Of a stretch of 64,000 bases of DNA, positions 24,847-34,158 are shown in pieces. The stretch is from Streptomyces xinghaiensis S187. Its GTDB lineage: Bacteria; Actinomycetota; Actinomycetes; Streptomycetales; Streptomycetaceae. The position numbers were made by a program, and so were the translations under genes. The stretch lies in the NCBI RefSeq assembly GCF_000220705.2, contig NZ_CP023202.1:2914001-2978000 (forward strand), written 5' to 3'. Under the pieces are notes generated by a model. That model did no database searches. It was not told the DNA's origin and was given only the letters and a program-made list of their open reading frames with translations. The stretch's first letter is position 1. Each line of letters starts with the position of its first letter.

Positions 24847-25520
24847 CAGGCGTTGCTCCCTTCGAGCTCAGCCTCGGAGGCGACAGCCTTGGCGGCCGCG
24901 GCGGGACCCGCCACGAAACGCTCGTAGGCGGCCTGCGTGAAGACCACGTCGTCGGAGACGAGCACGTCGTACGTGTTCAGCTGGCCCGGCTCCAGGAGGT
25001 GGACCTGGGGCAGGTTGCGGGCGGAGAGCCACGCGGCCTCGTCGGACCGCTCGGCGACCAGGAGCACGTTCTTGCGCTCGCTGATCCGGCCCAGCAGGGT
25101 CTTCGCGGCCTTGGTGGAGACCTCGCCCTCGACCACGCCGGTGACGACGTGGATGCGGCCGTGGCGCGCCCGGTCCGAGAGGGCGCCGCGCAGCGCGGCG
25201 GCCTTCATCTTCTTCGGGGTCCGCTGCGAGTAGTCGCGCGGCACGGGACCGTGCACGACGCCACCACCGGCGAACTGCGGCGCGCGGGTCGAGCCCTGAC
25301 GGGCGCGGCCGGTGCCCTTCTGGCGGTACGGCTTCTTGCCGCCGCCGCGGACCTCGCCACGGGTCTTGGTCTTGTGCGTGCCCTGACGGGCAGCGGCCAG
25401 CTGTGCGACAACGACCTGGTGGATCAGCGGAATGCTGACCTGCGCGTCGAAGATCTCCGCGGGGAGCTCGACGGTCCCGGCCTTGTCGCCTGCCGGCGAA
25501 AGGATGTCAATGGTGCTCAT
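24846..25520 (-). CDS. rplD: 50S ribosomal protein L4
   Basis: This 224-residue protein contains GTHKTKTRGEVRGGGKKPYR and KGTGRARQGSTRAPQFAGGG, the loop that reaches the exit tunnel and can alter macrolide response. It looks wild-type. In gamma-proteobacteria L4 represses the S10 operon. A role here is unproven. It starts 7 bases after rplC. Confidence 0.97.
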   Translation of the reverse strand: MSTIDILSPAGDKAGTVELPAEIFDAQVSIPLIHQVVVAQLAAARQGTHKTKTRGEVRGGGKKPYRQKGTGRARQGSTRAPQFAGGGVVHGPVPRDYSQRTPKKMKAAALRGALSDRARHGRIHVVTGVVEGEVSTKAAKTLLGRISERKNVLLVAERSDEAAWLSARNLPQVHLLEPGQLNTYDVLVSDDVVFTQAAYERFVAGPAAAAKAVASEAELEGSNA

Positions 25521-25527
25521 CGTTACC

Positions 25528-26172
25528 TCAGGCCCCCTTGGCCGCGGTACGGACCAGGACGAGGCCGCCGTTCGGACCAGGAACCGCTCCCTTGATCAGG
25601 AGCAGGCCCTTCTCCGCGTCAACGGCATGGACGGTCAGGTTCTGGGTGGTGACCCGCTCGTTGCCCATGCGGCCGGCCATGCGCAGGCCCTTGAACACGC
25701 GGCCCGGCGTGGCGCAGCCGCCGATGGAGCCCGGCGAGCGGTGCTTGCGCTGGGTGCCGTGGCCGGCGCCGAGGCCGGCGAAGCCGTGGCGCTTCATGAC
25801 ACCGGCGGTGCCCTTGCCCTTGCTGGTGCCGGTCACGTCGACCTTGACACCGGACTCGAACACCTCGGCGGTGACCTCCTGGCCGAGCGTGTACTCACCG
25901 GCGTCGGTGGTACGCAGCTCCACCAGGTGGCGGCGCGGGGTGACGTCGGCCTTGGCGAAGTGGCCCTTGAGGGGCTTGTTCACCTTGCGCGGGTCGATCT
26001 CGCCGAAGGCGATCTGGACGGCGTCGTAGCCGTCGGAGTCAGCGGTACGGACCTGGGTCACGACGCACGGACCGGCCTTGACGACGGTGACCGGGACGAC
26101 ACGGTTGTTCTCGTCCCACACCTGCGTCATGCCGAGCTTCTCGCCCAGGACGCCCTTGATCTGCTTAGCCAT
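25528..26172 (-). CDS. rplC: 50S ribosomal protein L3
   Basis: This 214-residue protein starts MAKQIKGVLGEKLGMTQVWD and contains KRHGFAGLGAGHGTQRKHRS, the loop near the peptidyl transferase centre. The ATG at 26172 lies 13 bases after rpsJ. A longer in-frame extension inside rpsJ is rejected. Confidence 0.97.
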   Translation of the reverse strand: MAKQIKGVLGEKLGMTQVWDENNRVVPVTVVKAGPCVVTQVRTADSDGYDAVQIAFGEIDPRKVNKPLKGHFAKADVTPRRHLVELRTTDAGEYTLGQEVTAEVFESGVKVDVTGTSKGKGTAGVMKRHGFAGLGAGHGTQRKHRSPGSIGGCATPGRVFKGLRMAGRMGNERVTTQNLTVHAVDAEKGLLLIKGAVPGPNGGLVLVRTAAKGA

Positions 26173-26185
26173 CTCGCGCGTCACC

Positions 26186-26494
26186 TCAGAGCTTGATCTC
26201 GATGTCGACGCCCGCCGGCAGGTCGAGACGCATGAGCGAGTCGACGGTCTTCGGCGTGGGGTCGAGGATGTCGATGAGGCGCTTGTGCGTGCGCATCTCG
26301 AAGTGCTCGCGCGAGTCCTTGTACTTGTGCGGCGACTTGATGACGCAGTACACGTTCTTCTCTGTGGGCAGCGGCACCGGGCCCGCGACCGACGCACCAG
26401 TGCGCGTCACCGTCTCGACGATCTTCTTCGCCGAAGTGTCGATGACCTCGTGGTCGTAGGCCTTGAGCCGGATGCGGATCTTCTGTCCCGCCAT
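26186..26494 (-). CDS. rpsJ: 30S ribosomal protein S10 (NusE)
   Basis: This 102-residue protein starts MAGQKIRIRLKAYDHEVIDT and contains RTHKRLIDILDPTPKTVDSL. S10 is also NusE, the partner of NusB and NusG in antitermination and transcription-translation coupling. It heads the S10 operon. Its leader carries an inverted-repeat element shared with rpsL. Confidence 0.97.
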   Translation of the reverse strand: MAGQKIRIRLKAYDHEVIDTSAKKIVETVTRTGASVAGPVPLPTEKNVYCVIKSPHKYKDSREHFEMRTHKRLIDILDPTPKTVDSLMRLDLPAGVDIEIKL

Positions 26495-26554
26495 GGCTAC
26501 TTCGTAGTCCTGTCTCTCGTAACGCTCTGGGACCCGGCGGGTGAGCGTCTTTTC

Positions 26555-26580
26555 TCCGACCCACGCGGTCGGGCGTGTCG
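26555..26580 (-). promoter_or_regulatory. Inverted-repeat leader element shared with rpsL
   Basis: On the minus strand the element reads CGACACGC, then CCGACC-GCGTG-GGTCGG, a 6-bp hairpin with a 5-base loop. It lies 61 bases before rpsJ. The same 26 bases, with two differences, occur 72 bases before rpsL at 37331-37356, and I found no third copy. It may be part of a common promoter or an RNA leader structure that co-regulates the two operons. Confidence 0.6.
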
Positions 26581-27008
26581 CACTCCCGCCAGTACGGATT
26601 TCCCGGAGGATTTCCCTGCTGAGGGGGTGCGGCCCGAGGACCGCGAGCCGGGGGAAGACACCCACCGGGCGCCTGGCCGGTACCCCGCTGACGCTTCCCG
26701 GAAGATTCCCGTACTTCCGCCCCTGATGAGAGGCGACGAGTACTGCGGGACTCGCTTCCAGTCCTCCCGGCGGGAGGCGCGCAACATCGGCACTCAACCG
26801 AGCAACCTGGACAGTGTGCCACACGGGGCGTCCCGGTCGCCAATTGGGAACCGGGGATCGTACCCCGGCGAACGGGCCCGGAATCCTCCCCCGGACCCGG
26901 CATCCCCGACCCCGTCCACAAAGCGCGTCCGTCAAGCACAAGTTGGAGCACACCACACCTTCGTGCGAATACGACCCCAATGCCCCGAGAAAGCCCACCG
27001 GCTGGACC

Positions 27009-27021
27009 TAATTTCCACCGC
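27009..27021 (+). promoter_or_regulatory. -10 element giving a probable leaderless mRNA
   Basis: TAATTT (27009-27014) is followed by seven bases and the ATG at 27022. No ribosome binding site precedes this ATG. The -35 region has no good match. Confidence 0.5.
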
Positions 27022-27894
27022 ATGGTCAGCTCATCGCACGAGGCGATGCACCGGATCTTCCAGGAAGATCCCGGCATCTTCGCCCGGACCTTCGACAGAC
27101 TCGGCATCCCCTTCACCGACCCCGTCGCGGTCTCCCTGCTCCCCACCGATCTCACCGAGATCAAGCCGCTGGAACGGCGGCTGGACACACTCCTGCGTGT
27201 CGACACGGCTCACGGCGACAGCTACCTGCTCGCTGTGGAGGCCCAGGGCAGAAAGGATCCGGACAAGCACGGCAGCTGGGCCTACTACCTGTCCCATCTG
27301 TACGCCAAATACCGCTTGCCGCCCGTGCTGCTCGTGGTCTGCCAGGAGGAGTCAACCGCCCGCTGGGCAGCGGCACCGCTCCACATCGGCCCGCCGCAGT
27401 GGCGCACCCTCACCATCCGGCCGCTCGTGCTCGGGCCGCACAACGTCCCGCTCATCACGGACCCGTCGACGGCGGCCCGCGATATCCCGCTCGCCACGTT
27501 CGCCGCCATCACCCACGGTAAGCACCCCTGTGCGGCTACCATGCTGAAAGCGCTGGCTACCGCACTGAAGACCCTCGACGCCGAAACGGCGACGATCTTC
27601 AGGGAGCTCACCGAACTCGGCCTGGGCAAGAGCCCGGGCGCTCAGATCTGGAGGGACCTCATGGCCATCGACCTCTCCTTCTTCCGTTCGGAGACATCTC
27701 AGAAGCTGCGCGAGGAAGGCCGGGCGGAAGGCCGGGCGGAGGACATTCTCATGATCCTCGAAACCCGCGGGCTCCCCGTCTCCGGCGAGGCACGCGAGCG
27801 GATCACCGGCTGTGCCGACCCGGATGTCCTCCGCCACTGGCTGAGCCGTGCGGTCACCGCGGGCCGTACGGAAGAGATCTTCGCCGAGGAGTGA
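27022..27894 (+). CDS. Rpn/YhgA-like PD-(D/E)XK nuclease-family protein
   Basis: The 290-residue protein starts MVSSSHEAMHRIFQEDP. Segments LLRVDTAHGDSYLLAVEAQG and DPDKHGSWAYYLSHLYAKY look like the D...ExQ active site and downstream helix of the Rpn (recombination-promoting nuclease)/YhgA group with a restriction-nuclease fold. The C-terminal part contains the repeat REEGRAEGRAEGRAED and a motif ITGCADPDVLRHWLSRAV. Families like this are abundant in Streptomyces genomes as dispersed paralogues. No inverted repeats, target duplication or transposase partner is seen, so I do not call it mobile. It is convergent with panD. The start at 27022 is preferred to ATG 26980 because of the -10 box just upstream. 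Confidence 0.7.
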   Translation: MVSSSHEAMHRIFQEDPGIFARTFDRLGIPFTDPVAVSLLPTDLTEIKPLERRLDTLLRVDTAHGDSYLLAVEAQGRKDPDKHGSWAYYLSHLYAKYRLPPVLLVVCQEESTARWAAAPLHIGPPQWRTLTIRPLVLGPHNVPLITDPSTAARDIPLATFAAITHGKHPCAATMLKALATALKTLDAETATIFRELTELGLGKSPGAQIWRDLMAIDLSFFRSETSQKLREEGRAEGRAEDILMILETRGLPVSGEARERITGCADPDVLRHWLSRAVTAGRTEEIFAEE

Positions 27895-27975
27895 TGCGGC
27901 GTCCGGCCCGGCCCGTCCGCGTGCGAGCCGGGCAGCCGTTCCGGCCCAGATCGCGCCGGCCGGCCTCCGTGCCCG

Positions 27976-28398
27976 TCAGCCGGCCGGGACCGCCTGAGGG
28001 CTGCGCTGCTGGTCGGTGCCCGGGACGGGTGCGGAGGCGTCGCTGCCGAGCTCGACGATCCGGTTGTCCGCGTCGACGTGCACCACGCGCGGCTTGAGCG
28101 CCCGCGCCTCGGCGTCGTCGACCTGGGCGTAGCTGATGAGGATGACCAGGTCGCCGGGGTGCACGAGATGCGCGGCGGCGCCGTTGATGCCGATGACCCC
28201 GGAACCCCGCTCGCCCTCGATGACGTAGGTCTCCAGCCGGGCGCCGTTGGTGATGTCGACGATGTGCACCAGCTCGCCGGGGAGCAGGTCGGCCGCGTCC
28301 AGCAGATCGGCGTCGACGGTGACGGAGCCGACGTAGTGCAGGTCGGCCTGGGTCACGGTGGCCCGGTGGATCTTGGACTTGAACATGGTACGAAGCAC
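27976..28398 (-). CDS. panD: Aspartate 1-decarboxylase precursor
   Basis: PanD makes beta-alanine from aspartate for pantothenate and coenzyme A. The 140-residue proenzyme starts (GTG) LRTMFKSKIHRATVTQADLH. The self-cleavage site Gly24-Ser25, which yields the pyruvoyl cofactor, is in HYVGSVTVD. The tail after about residue 118 is variable and acidic. A GGGAG site precedes the GTG at 28398, and an internal ATG four codons later is the alternative. It is divergent from the symporter-phosphatase pair. Confidence 0.96.
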   Translation of the reverse strand: MLRTMFKSKIHRATVTQADLHYVGSVTVDADLLDAADLLPGELVHIVDITNGARLETYVIEGERGSGVIGINGAAAHLVHPGDLVILISYAQVDDAEARALKPRVVHVDADNRIVELGSDASAPVPGTDQQRSPQAVPAG

Positions 28399-28458
28399 GA
28401 AGAAACTCCCGATTCGTCTGCTCCCTGCCTGCTTCGGCAGGTCAAGGGCGTTCACCGG

Positions 28459-28487
28459 AGGCTACATCGTTCCGCATGTCCAGTCAG
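28459..28487 (-). promoter_or_regulatory. Promoter of panD
   Basis: On the minus strand CTGACT (28487-28482) and TAGCCT (28464-28459) are separated by 17 bases, a good match to the housekeeping consensus. The predicted start is about 55 bases before the panD GTG. Confidence 0.55.
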
Positions 28488-28542
28488 CTGTCGGCAGGTG
28501 TTCGAGGGCTCACACCGACTCGTGGCCGACTGACTCCGTAGT

Positions 28543-28571
28543 GTGACATTGTCCATATGCGAGTGTACGTT
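28543..28571 (+). promoter_or_regulatory. Promoter of the symporter-phosphatase pair
   Basis: GTGACA (28543-28548, five of six matches to TTGACA) and TACGTT (28566-28571) are 17 bases apart. The start would be near 28578. The nonamer GTGACATTG at 28543-28551 recurs at 28579-28587, 36 bases further on, and so brackets the -10 box. This may be an operator. Confidence 0.55.
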
Positions 28572-28605
28572 GCAAAGCGTGACATTGAGGACGCGGAGGC
28601 AGCTC

Positions 28606-28812
28606 ATGGCGGAGTCGCGAGACGACGAGCAGCTCAGTCTGCGCCTGGCGGCCGTAGCAGCGTTGGGGTTCGTGCTGATCGTTCCGCCGTTCTTGGCGCG
28701 GTTCGATCACATGGGCCGGGTCCTGGGCGTCCCCGTTCTCGCGGCTTACCTGTTTCTCGTCTGGGCGATCGTGATCGGTCTGGTCGCCGTGATCGGCCGC
28801 AGATCGAGGTAG
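28606..28812 (+). CDS. Small two-helix membrane protein, partner of the symporter-phosphatase
   Basis: The 68-residue protein has two hydrophobic helices (about 12-30 and 41-61) joined by FDHMGRVLGVP and ends in basic RRSR. The ATG at 28606 follows a strong GGAGG site. It stops three bases before the start of the large downstream protein, so the two are translated together. Many SSS transporters have a small membrane subunit encoded just upstream, and Pseudomonas cbrA is preceded by the small cbrX gene. By analogy this may be an accessory subunit. That is inference from position and topology, since I do not recognise the sequence. Confidence 0.75.
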   Translation: MAESRDDEQLSLRLAAVAALGFVLIVPPFLARFDHMGRVLGVPVLAAYLFLVWAIVIGLVAVIGRRSR

Positions 28813-28815
28813 GCC

Positions 28816-31800
28816 GTGCTCCAGACCTGGTTCATCGTCGCTGTTTCGGCCGGATATCTGGGCCTGCTCTTCGCTGTGGCCTTCTACGGCGACCGGCGGG
28901 CGGATTCCGGTCGGAGCATCATCAACAATCCCACGATCTACGCGCTGTCCTTCGGCGTGTACGCCACCTCGTGGACGTACTACGGCAGCGTGGGCTGGGC
29001 CGCCAGGGCCGGAGTCGGCTTCCTGCCGATCTACCTGGGGCCGACGCTCATGCTTGCGCTGGGCTGGCTGGTCCTGCGCAGAATCATCCGGATAAGCCAC
29101 CGGCACCGGGTCACCTCGCTGGCCGACTTCGTCTCCGCGCGCTACGGCAAGAGCACCGCACTGGGCTGTCTGGTGACGATCATCGCTGTGGTGGGGGTTG
29201 TTCCCTACATCTCGCTGCAGCTCAAGGCGGTCTCCCTCACCTTTACGGTCATTCGGCGACACCCCGTGGTCACGTCCGATCCGGGCCCTGTCCCGCTGCT
29301 TCAGGACACCGGGTTGTATGCGGCGCTGGTGCTCGCCGCGTTCACCATCGTCTTCGGCACCCGTCATCTGGACGCCACCGAACGCCACGAGGGCATGGTC
29401 GCCGCCATCGCGTTCGAGTCCGTGGTCAAGCTCGTGGCGTTCCTCTCGGCCGGGATTTTTGTGGCCTTCTGGATGTTCGGGGGGCCCGACGACCTGTTCT
29501 CCCGGGCCGCGGACGCCGGCCTCACCACGCTGTTCACGCTGCGCGAGCAGGGCGGCTACGGCATGTGGGTCTGGCTCACGGTGCTGTCCATGCTGGCGAT
29601 CGTGCTGCTGCCCCGGCAGTGGCAGATCAGCGTTGTCGAGAACGTCGACGAGAATCACCTCAGGCGGGCGATGTGGCTGTTCCCGCTGTACCTGCTCGCG
29701 ATCAGCATCTTCGTGCTTCCGATCGCAGTCGGCGGGCTTCTGCGGTTCGGCCAGGCCGTCGACGCCGACACCTATGTGCTGACCCTGCCGATGGCCGGAG
29801 GCCAGGAGGCACTCGCCCTGCTCGTCTTCATCGGCGGCCTCAGCGCGGCCACCAGCATGGTCATCGTCGAGACGACCGCGCTCAGCACCATGGTGTCGAA
29901 CTCACTCGTGATGCCGCTGCTGCTGCGCAGCAAATCCCGGCTGGCGCACCGGGACAACCTGGCCGGGCTGGTGCTGGGCATTCGCCGGGCGACCATCGTG
30001 CTGCTCCTCCTGCTCGGGTACGCGTACTTCCGGGTTGCAGGCGAGCAGACGGCATTGGTGTCGATCGGCCTGGTGTCGTTCGCGGCTGTAGCACAGTTCG
30101 CGCCCGCCATCCTGGGCGGCCTGTTCTGGAAGGGCGGTACCCGCCGGGGCGTGCTGGTCGGCCTGATGGCGGGGTTCGCCGTGTGGGCGTACACCCTGGT
30201 GCTGCCGACCTTCGCCGATGCCGGTTTGCTGTCTGCCTCCTTCTTGCGGGAGGGCCCGCTCGGCATCGGACTGCTCCGGCCACAGCAGCTGTTCGGCCTG
30301 GCGGGGATGGACCCGATCAGCCATGCGATGTTCTGGAGTGCGCTGCTGAACTTCGGCGGGTATGTCGCAGTCTCCCTCGCGGACCGACCGGACGCTGCCG
30401 AGCGGGCGCAGGCGGTGCAGTTCGTCGACATTTTCGAAGAGCCTGTCAGGGAGCGGCGCTGGCAGGTCCGCGCCACGGTCGGCGAGCTGCAGACCCTGCT
30501 GGAGCGCTTCCTCGGGCGGGAGGGCGCCCAGCGGGCGTTGCGCTCCTACCGCGGCAGGAAACCCGGCTCACCGGCAGCCGAAGCGCCGCCGGAGCTGGTC
30601 CATCACGCTGAAGCCCAGCTCGTTGGTTCGGTGGGCGCCGCGTCCGCGCGGCTCGCGGTCGCCGCGGTGGCCGGAGAGGAGGAGGTCGGCACCGATGAAG
30701 TGATGGAGATGATCGGCGAGGCGTCGCAGAGGGTCGAGCTGGTCCGGTGGCGGCTGAAGTTGCTCTACGCCGCGACCGGCGGCATCGGCACCACCCTCGA
30801 TGTGACCCGTACGGCCGAAGAGCTGACGCAGGTCGCGGTTCCGCGCTTCGCCGACTACGTCGCCGTCGACCTGGCCGAGTCCGTGCTGGGCGATGAGGAA
30901 CTGGGGATGAACGGCATAATCACCGGCAGTAAGCGGATGCAGCGGGCGGCCGTCACCGGTATCCGCGACGACGTTCCCTTCTTCGCCGTCGGTGACCTGA
31001 TCACTTTCGGGCCGTCCTCGCCGCAGGCCCGCAGCATCGAGAGCGGGCAGGCGGTCCTGGTGCCTCGTCTGCGTGATGCCACGCGCTGGCAGGAGATGGA
31101 CCCCGCGCGGGGCTCCCGCATCATCGGCTACGGGATCCATTCGCTCATCACGGCGCCGCTGTCCGCCCGCGGCGTGCTGCTGGGCGTCGTCCACTTCTGG
31201 CGCTCCGAGAAGCCCGAGCCCTTCGATCAGGACGATCTGTCCCTCGCAGCCGAACTGGCCACCCGAGCCGCCGTGTCCCTCGACAACGCACGCCGCTACA
31301 CCCGCGAGCACGGCTTGGCCGTGGCGCTGCAGCGGAGACTGCTGCCCCGCGCGCTGCCCCAACAGAACGCCGTCGAGGTCGCTTCCCGTTACCTCCCCGC
31401 GCAGGCAGTCGGCGGCGACTGGTTCGACGTCATCCCGCTGCCGGGCGCCAGGGTGGCGCTGGTCATGGGCGACATCGTCGGGCACGGACTGCATGCCGCG
31501 GCCACCATGGGGCAGCTGCGCACCGCCGTGCACAACTTCTCCACCCCCCTGGACCTGCCGCCCGACGAACTCCTCAGCCGCCTCGACGAGTTGGTCGCCC
31601 TTATCGACCAGGACGCGATCGCGGCCGGCGACAAGACCACCGTCACCGGCGCGACCTGCCTGTACGCGGTCTACGACTCCGTGTCCGGCAACTGTGCCAT
31701 CGCCAGCGCCGGCCACCTTGCGCCCGCGCTCGTACACCCCGACGGAACGGTGGAGTTCCTGGACGTGCCGTCCTGCCTCCCCCTCGGCATCGGCGGACTG

Positions 31801-32424
31801 CCCTTCGAAGGCGCCGAGCTGCGTCTGCCCGAGGGCAGCAGGCTCGTCCTGTTCACCGACGGCCTCGTCGAGCGCCGCGACCTGGACGTCGACACCGGGC
31901 TCCAGTTGCTCCGCGAGACGCTGGCGCACGCGGACCGTTCGCCCGAGGAGACCTGCGACGCCGTGCTCGACGCCCTGCTCCCGGAGGTCCAGAGCGACGA
32001 CATCGCGCTGCTCGTCGCCCGTACGCGGATGGTGGGACCCGGGCAGGTCGCCGAGTGGGACGTGGAGAGCGAGCCTGCCGCCGTTCGCCGCGTACGCGCT
32101 GCCGTCTCCGCCCGGCTCATGGAGTGGGAGCTGGAGGACCTCGTTTACACCACGGAACTGATCTGCAGCGAACTGATCACCAACGCCATGCGCCACGCCA
32201 CGGGGCCCATCAAAGTGCGGTTGATCCGCGACCGTGCGCTCACCTTCGAGGTCTCCGACCACAGCAGCACCTCGCCGCATCTGCGCTACGCGGCCGGCAT
32301 GGACGAGGGCGGACGGGGCCTCTTCCTTGTGGCCCAGTTCGCCGAGCGCTGGGGCACGCGCTACACCAAGGACGGCAAGGTCATCTGGGCGGAGCAGGCG
32401 ACACCGGGGACGCTCGGCGGCTGA
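28816..32424 (+). CDS. SSS transporter-STAC-GAF-SpoIIE phosphatase-HATPase fusion protein
   Basis: The 1202-residue protein starts at GTG 28816. Residues about 1-520 are a 13-helix sodium/solute symporter domain of the CbrA type, with the signature GGLSAATSMVIVETTALST and LPYISLQL-like helix VVPYISLQLKAVSLTF. Residues about 550-640 look like a STAC domain (TVGELQTLLERFLG, SVGAASARLAVAA, EMIGEASQ), the linker found between SSS domains and histidine kinases. About 648-828 is a GAF domain. About 837-1071 is a PP2C/SpoIIE phosphatase with metal motifs GGDWFD, MGDIVGHG, SAGHLAP, FTDGLVERR and SDDIALL. About 1080-1195 is an RsbW-like HATPase with the N box ELICSELITNAMRHA and G box EGGRGLFLV. Motifs in both catalytic domains are intact. 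It should link transport or sensing of a small solute to partner-switching control of a sigma factor. No STAS anti-anti-sigma gene lies nearby. Confidence 0.9.
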   Translation: MLQTWFIVAVSAGYLGLLFAVAFYGDRRADSGRSIINNPTIYALSFGVYATSWTYYGSVGWAARAGVGFLPIYLGPTLMLALGWLVLRRIIRISHRHRVTSLADFVSARYGKSTALGCLVTIIAVVGVVPYISLQLKAVSLTFTVIRRHPVVTSDPGPVPLLQDTGLYAALVLAAFTIVFGTRHLDATERHEGMVAAIAFESVVKLVAFLSAGIFVAFWMFGGPDDLFSRAADAGLTTLFTLREQGGYGMWVWLTVLSMLAIVLLPRQWQISVVENVDENHLRRAMWLFPLYLLAISIFVLPIAVGGLLRFGQAVDADTYVLTLPMAGGQEALALLVFIGGLSAATSMVIVETTALSTMVSNSLVMPLLLRSKSRLAHRDNLAGLVLGIRRATIVLLLLLGYAYFRVAGEQTALVSIGLVSFAAVAQFAPAILGGLFWKGGTRRGVLVGLMAGFAVWAYTLVLPTFADAGLLSASFLREGPLGIGLLRPQQLFGLAGMDPISHAMFWSALLNFGGYVAVSLADRPDAAERAQAVQFVDIFEEPVRERRWQVRATVGELQTLLERFLGREGAQRALRSYRGRKPGSPAAEAPPELVHHAEAQLVGSVGAASARLAVAAVAGEEEVGTDEVMEMIGEASQRVELVRWRLKLLYAATGGIGTTLDVTRTAEELTQVAVPRFADYVAVDLAESVLGDEELGMNGIITGSKRMQRAAVTGIRDDVPFFAVGDLITFGPSSPQARSIESGQAVLVPRLRDATRWQEMDPARGSRIIGYGIHSLITAPLSARGVLLGVVHFWRSEKPEPFDQDDLSLAAELATRAAVSLDNARRYTREHGLAVALQRRLLPRALPQQNAVEVASRYLPAQAVGGDWFDVIPLPGARVALVMGDIVGHGLHAAATMGQLRTAVHNFSTPLDLPPDELLSRLDELVALIDQDAIAAGDKTTVTGATCLYAVYDSVSGNCAIASAGHLAPALVHPDGTVEFLDVPSCLPLGIGGLPFEGAELRLPEGSRLVLFTDGLVERRDLDVDTGLQLLRETLAHADRSPEETCDAVLDALLPEVQSDDIALLVARTRMVGPGQVAEWDVESEPAAVRRVRAAVSARLMEWELEDLVYTTELICSELITNAMRHATGPIKVRLIRDRALTFEVSDHSSTSPHLRYAAGMDEGGRGLFLVAQFAERWGTRYTKDGKVIWAEQATPGTLGG

Positions 32425-32830
32425 CCGGCGCCCCCCGCGGACCCACGCCCACACGGTCGGCCCGGCCGGCGCGTCCCGGCCCGGCCACTGCCGCCGGTAA
32501 CCGCGCAGCGCAGGAAGAAGCCGGCGGCGACGACCGCGAAGGGGCCTGCGGCGGGCTGTAGAGCCGCAGGACCACGAACCACGCCCGGGCCGGCGTGGTC
32601 CGGATCCAGTTTTGCCCTCCGGCACCCCGCCGGGGGACGGCCGGGCCCGAAACGCACCGTGGTCGCCGCCGCCGGCGGCGGCGACCGCTGCCGGGGTGGG
32701 GGCAAGTCCTGGCTGCCGGTTCGCCGGCCGCACACGGCCCGCCGGGCAGCGCGAAGGGCCCGCACGACCGGAGTCGTACGGGCCCTCGCGTGCCGGCCGG
32801 GGCCGGCGGTTGCCTAGACGGCGAACCGGG
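32425..32830. other. Intergenic region between convergent genes
   Basis: These 406 bases hold no gene that I can support. They are Pro/Arg/Ala-biased in all frames, as expected for GC-rich noncoding DNA, and include the tuf terminator. Confidence 0.6.
32756..32785 (-). terminator. Terminator of the str operon (after tuf)
   Basis: GGGCCCGCACGAC (32756-32768) pairs with GTCGTACGGGCCC (32773-32785), 12 of 13 positions, with a 4-base loop. It lies 46 bases after the tuf stop. Confidence 0.75.
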
Positions 32831-34024
<1,194 letters not shown>

Positions 34025-34158
34025 TGGGGTCCTCCTGTGGACTGGTGCTGTACTCCATCCACACTTTGCGGATGGGTTCAGGTGGTCTTTCCGAACCGAC
34101 CAGGACCCCGAGGGGATGCCCTTGGCCGTATTCGCTTGGGGGCAGACTGCCGGGTCCC

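Larger units (their letters stand above)
26495..27021. other. Divergent control region of the S10 operon and the Rpn-like gene
   Basis: No gene is seen in these 527 bases. On the minus side it must hold the rpsJ promoter, which I could not place with confidence. The shared leader element lies at 26555-26580. On the plus side it ends in the leaderless -10 box of the gene at 27022. Confidence 0.6.

Noticed and set aside
26980..27021. ATG at 26980 as the start of the Rpn-like gene
   Set aside because: It would place the -10 box TAATTT inside the gene, and the extra 14 residues are not part of the recognisable domain.
27022..27894. Insertion sequence or transposase
   Set aside because: The Rpn-like family is sometimes labelled transposase, but no terminal inverted repeats or target duplication were seen around the gene.
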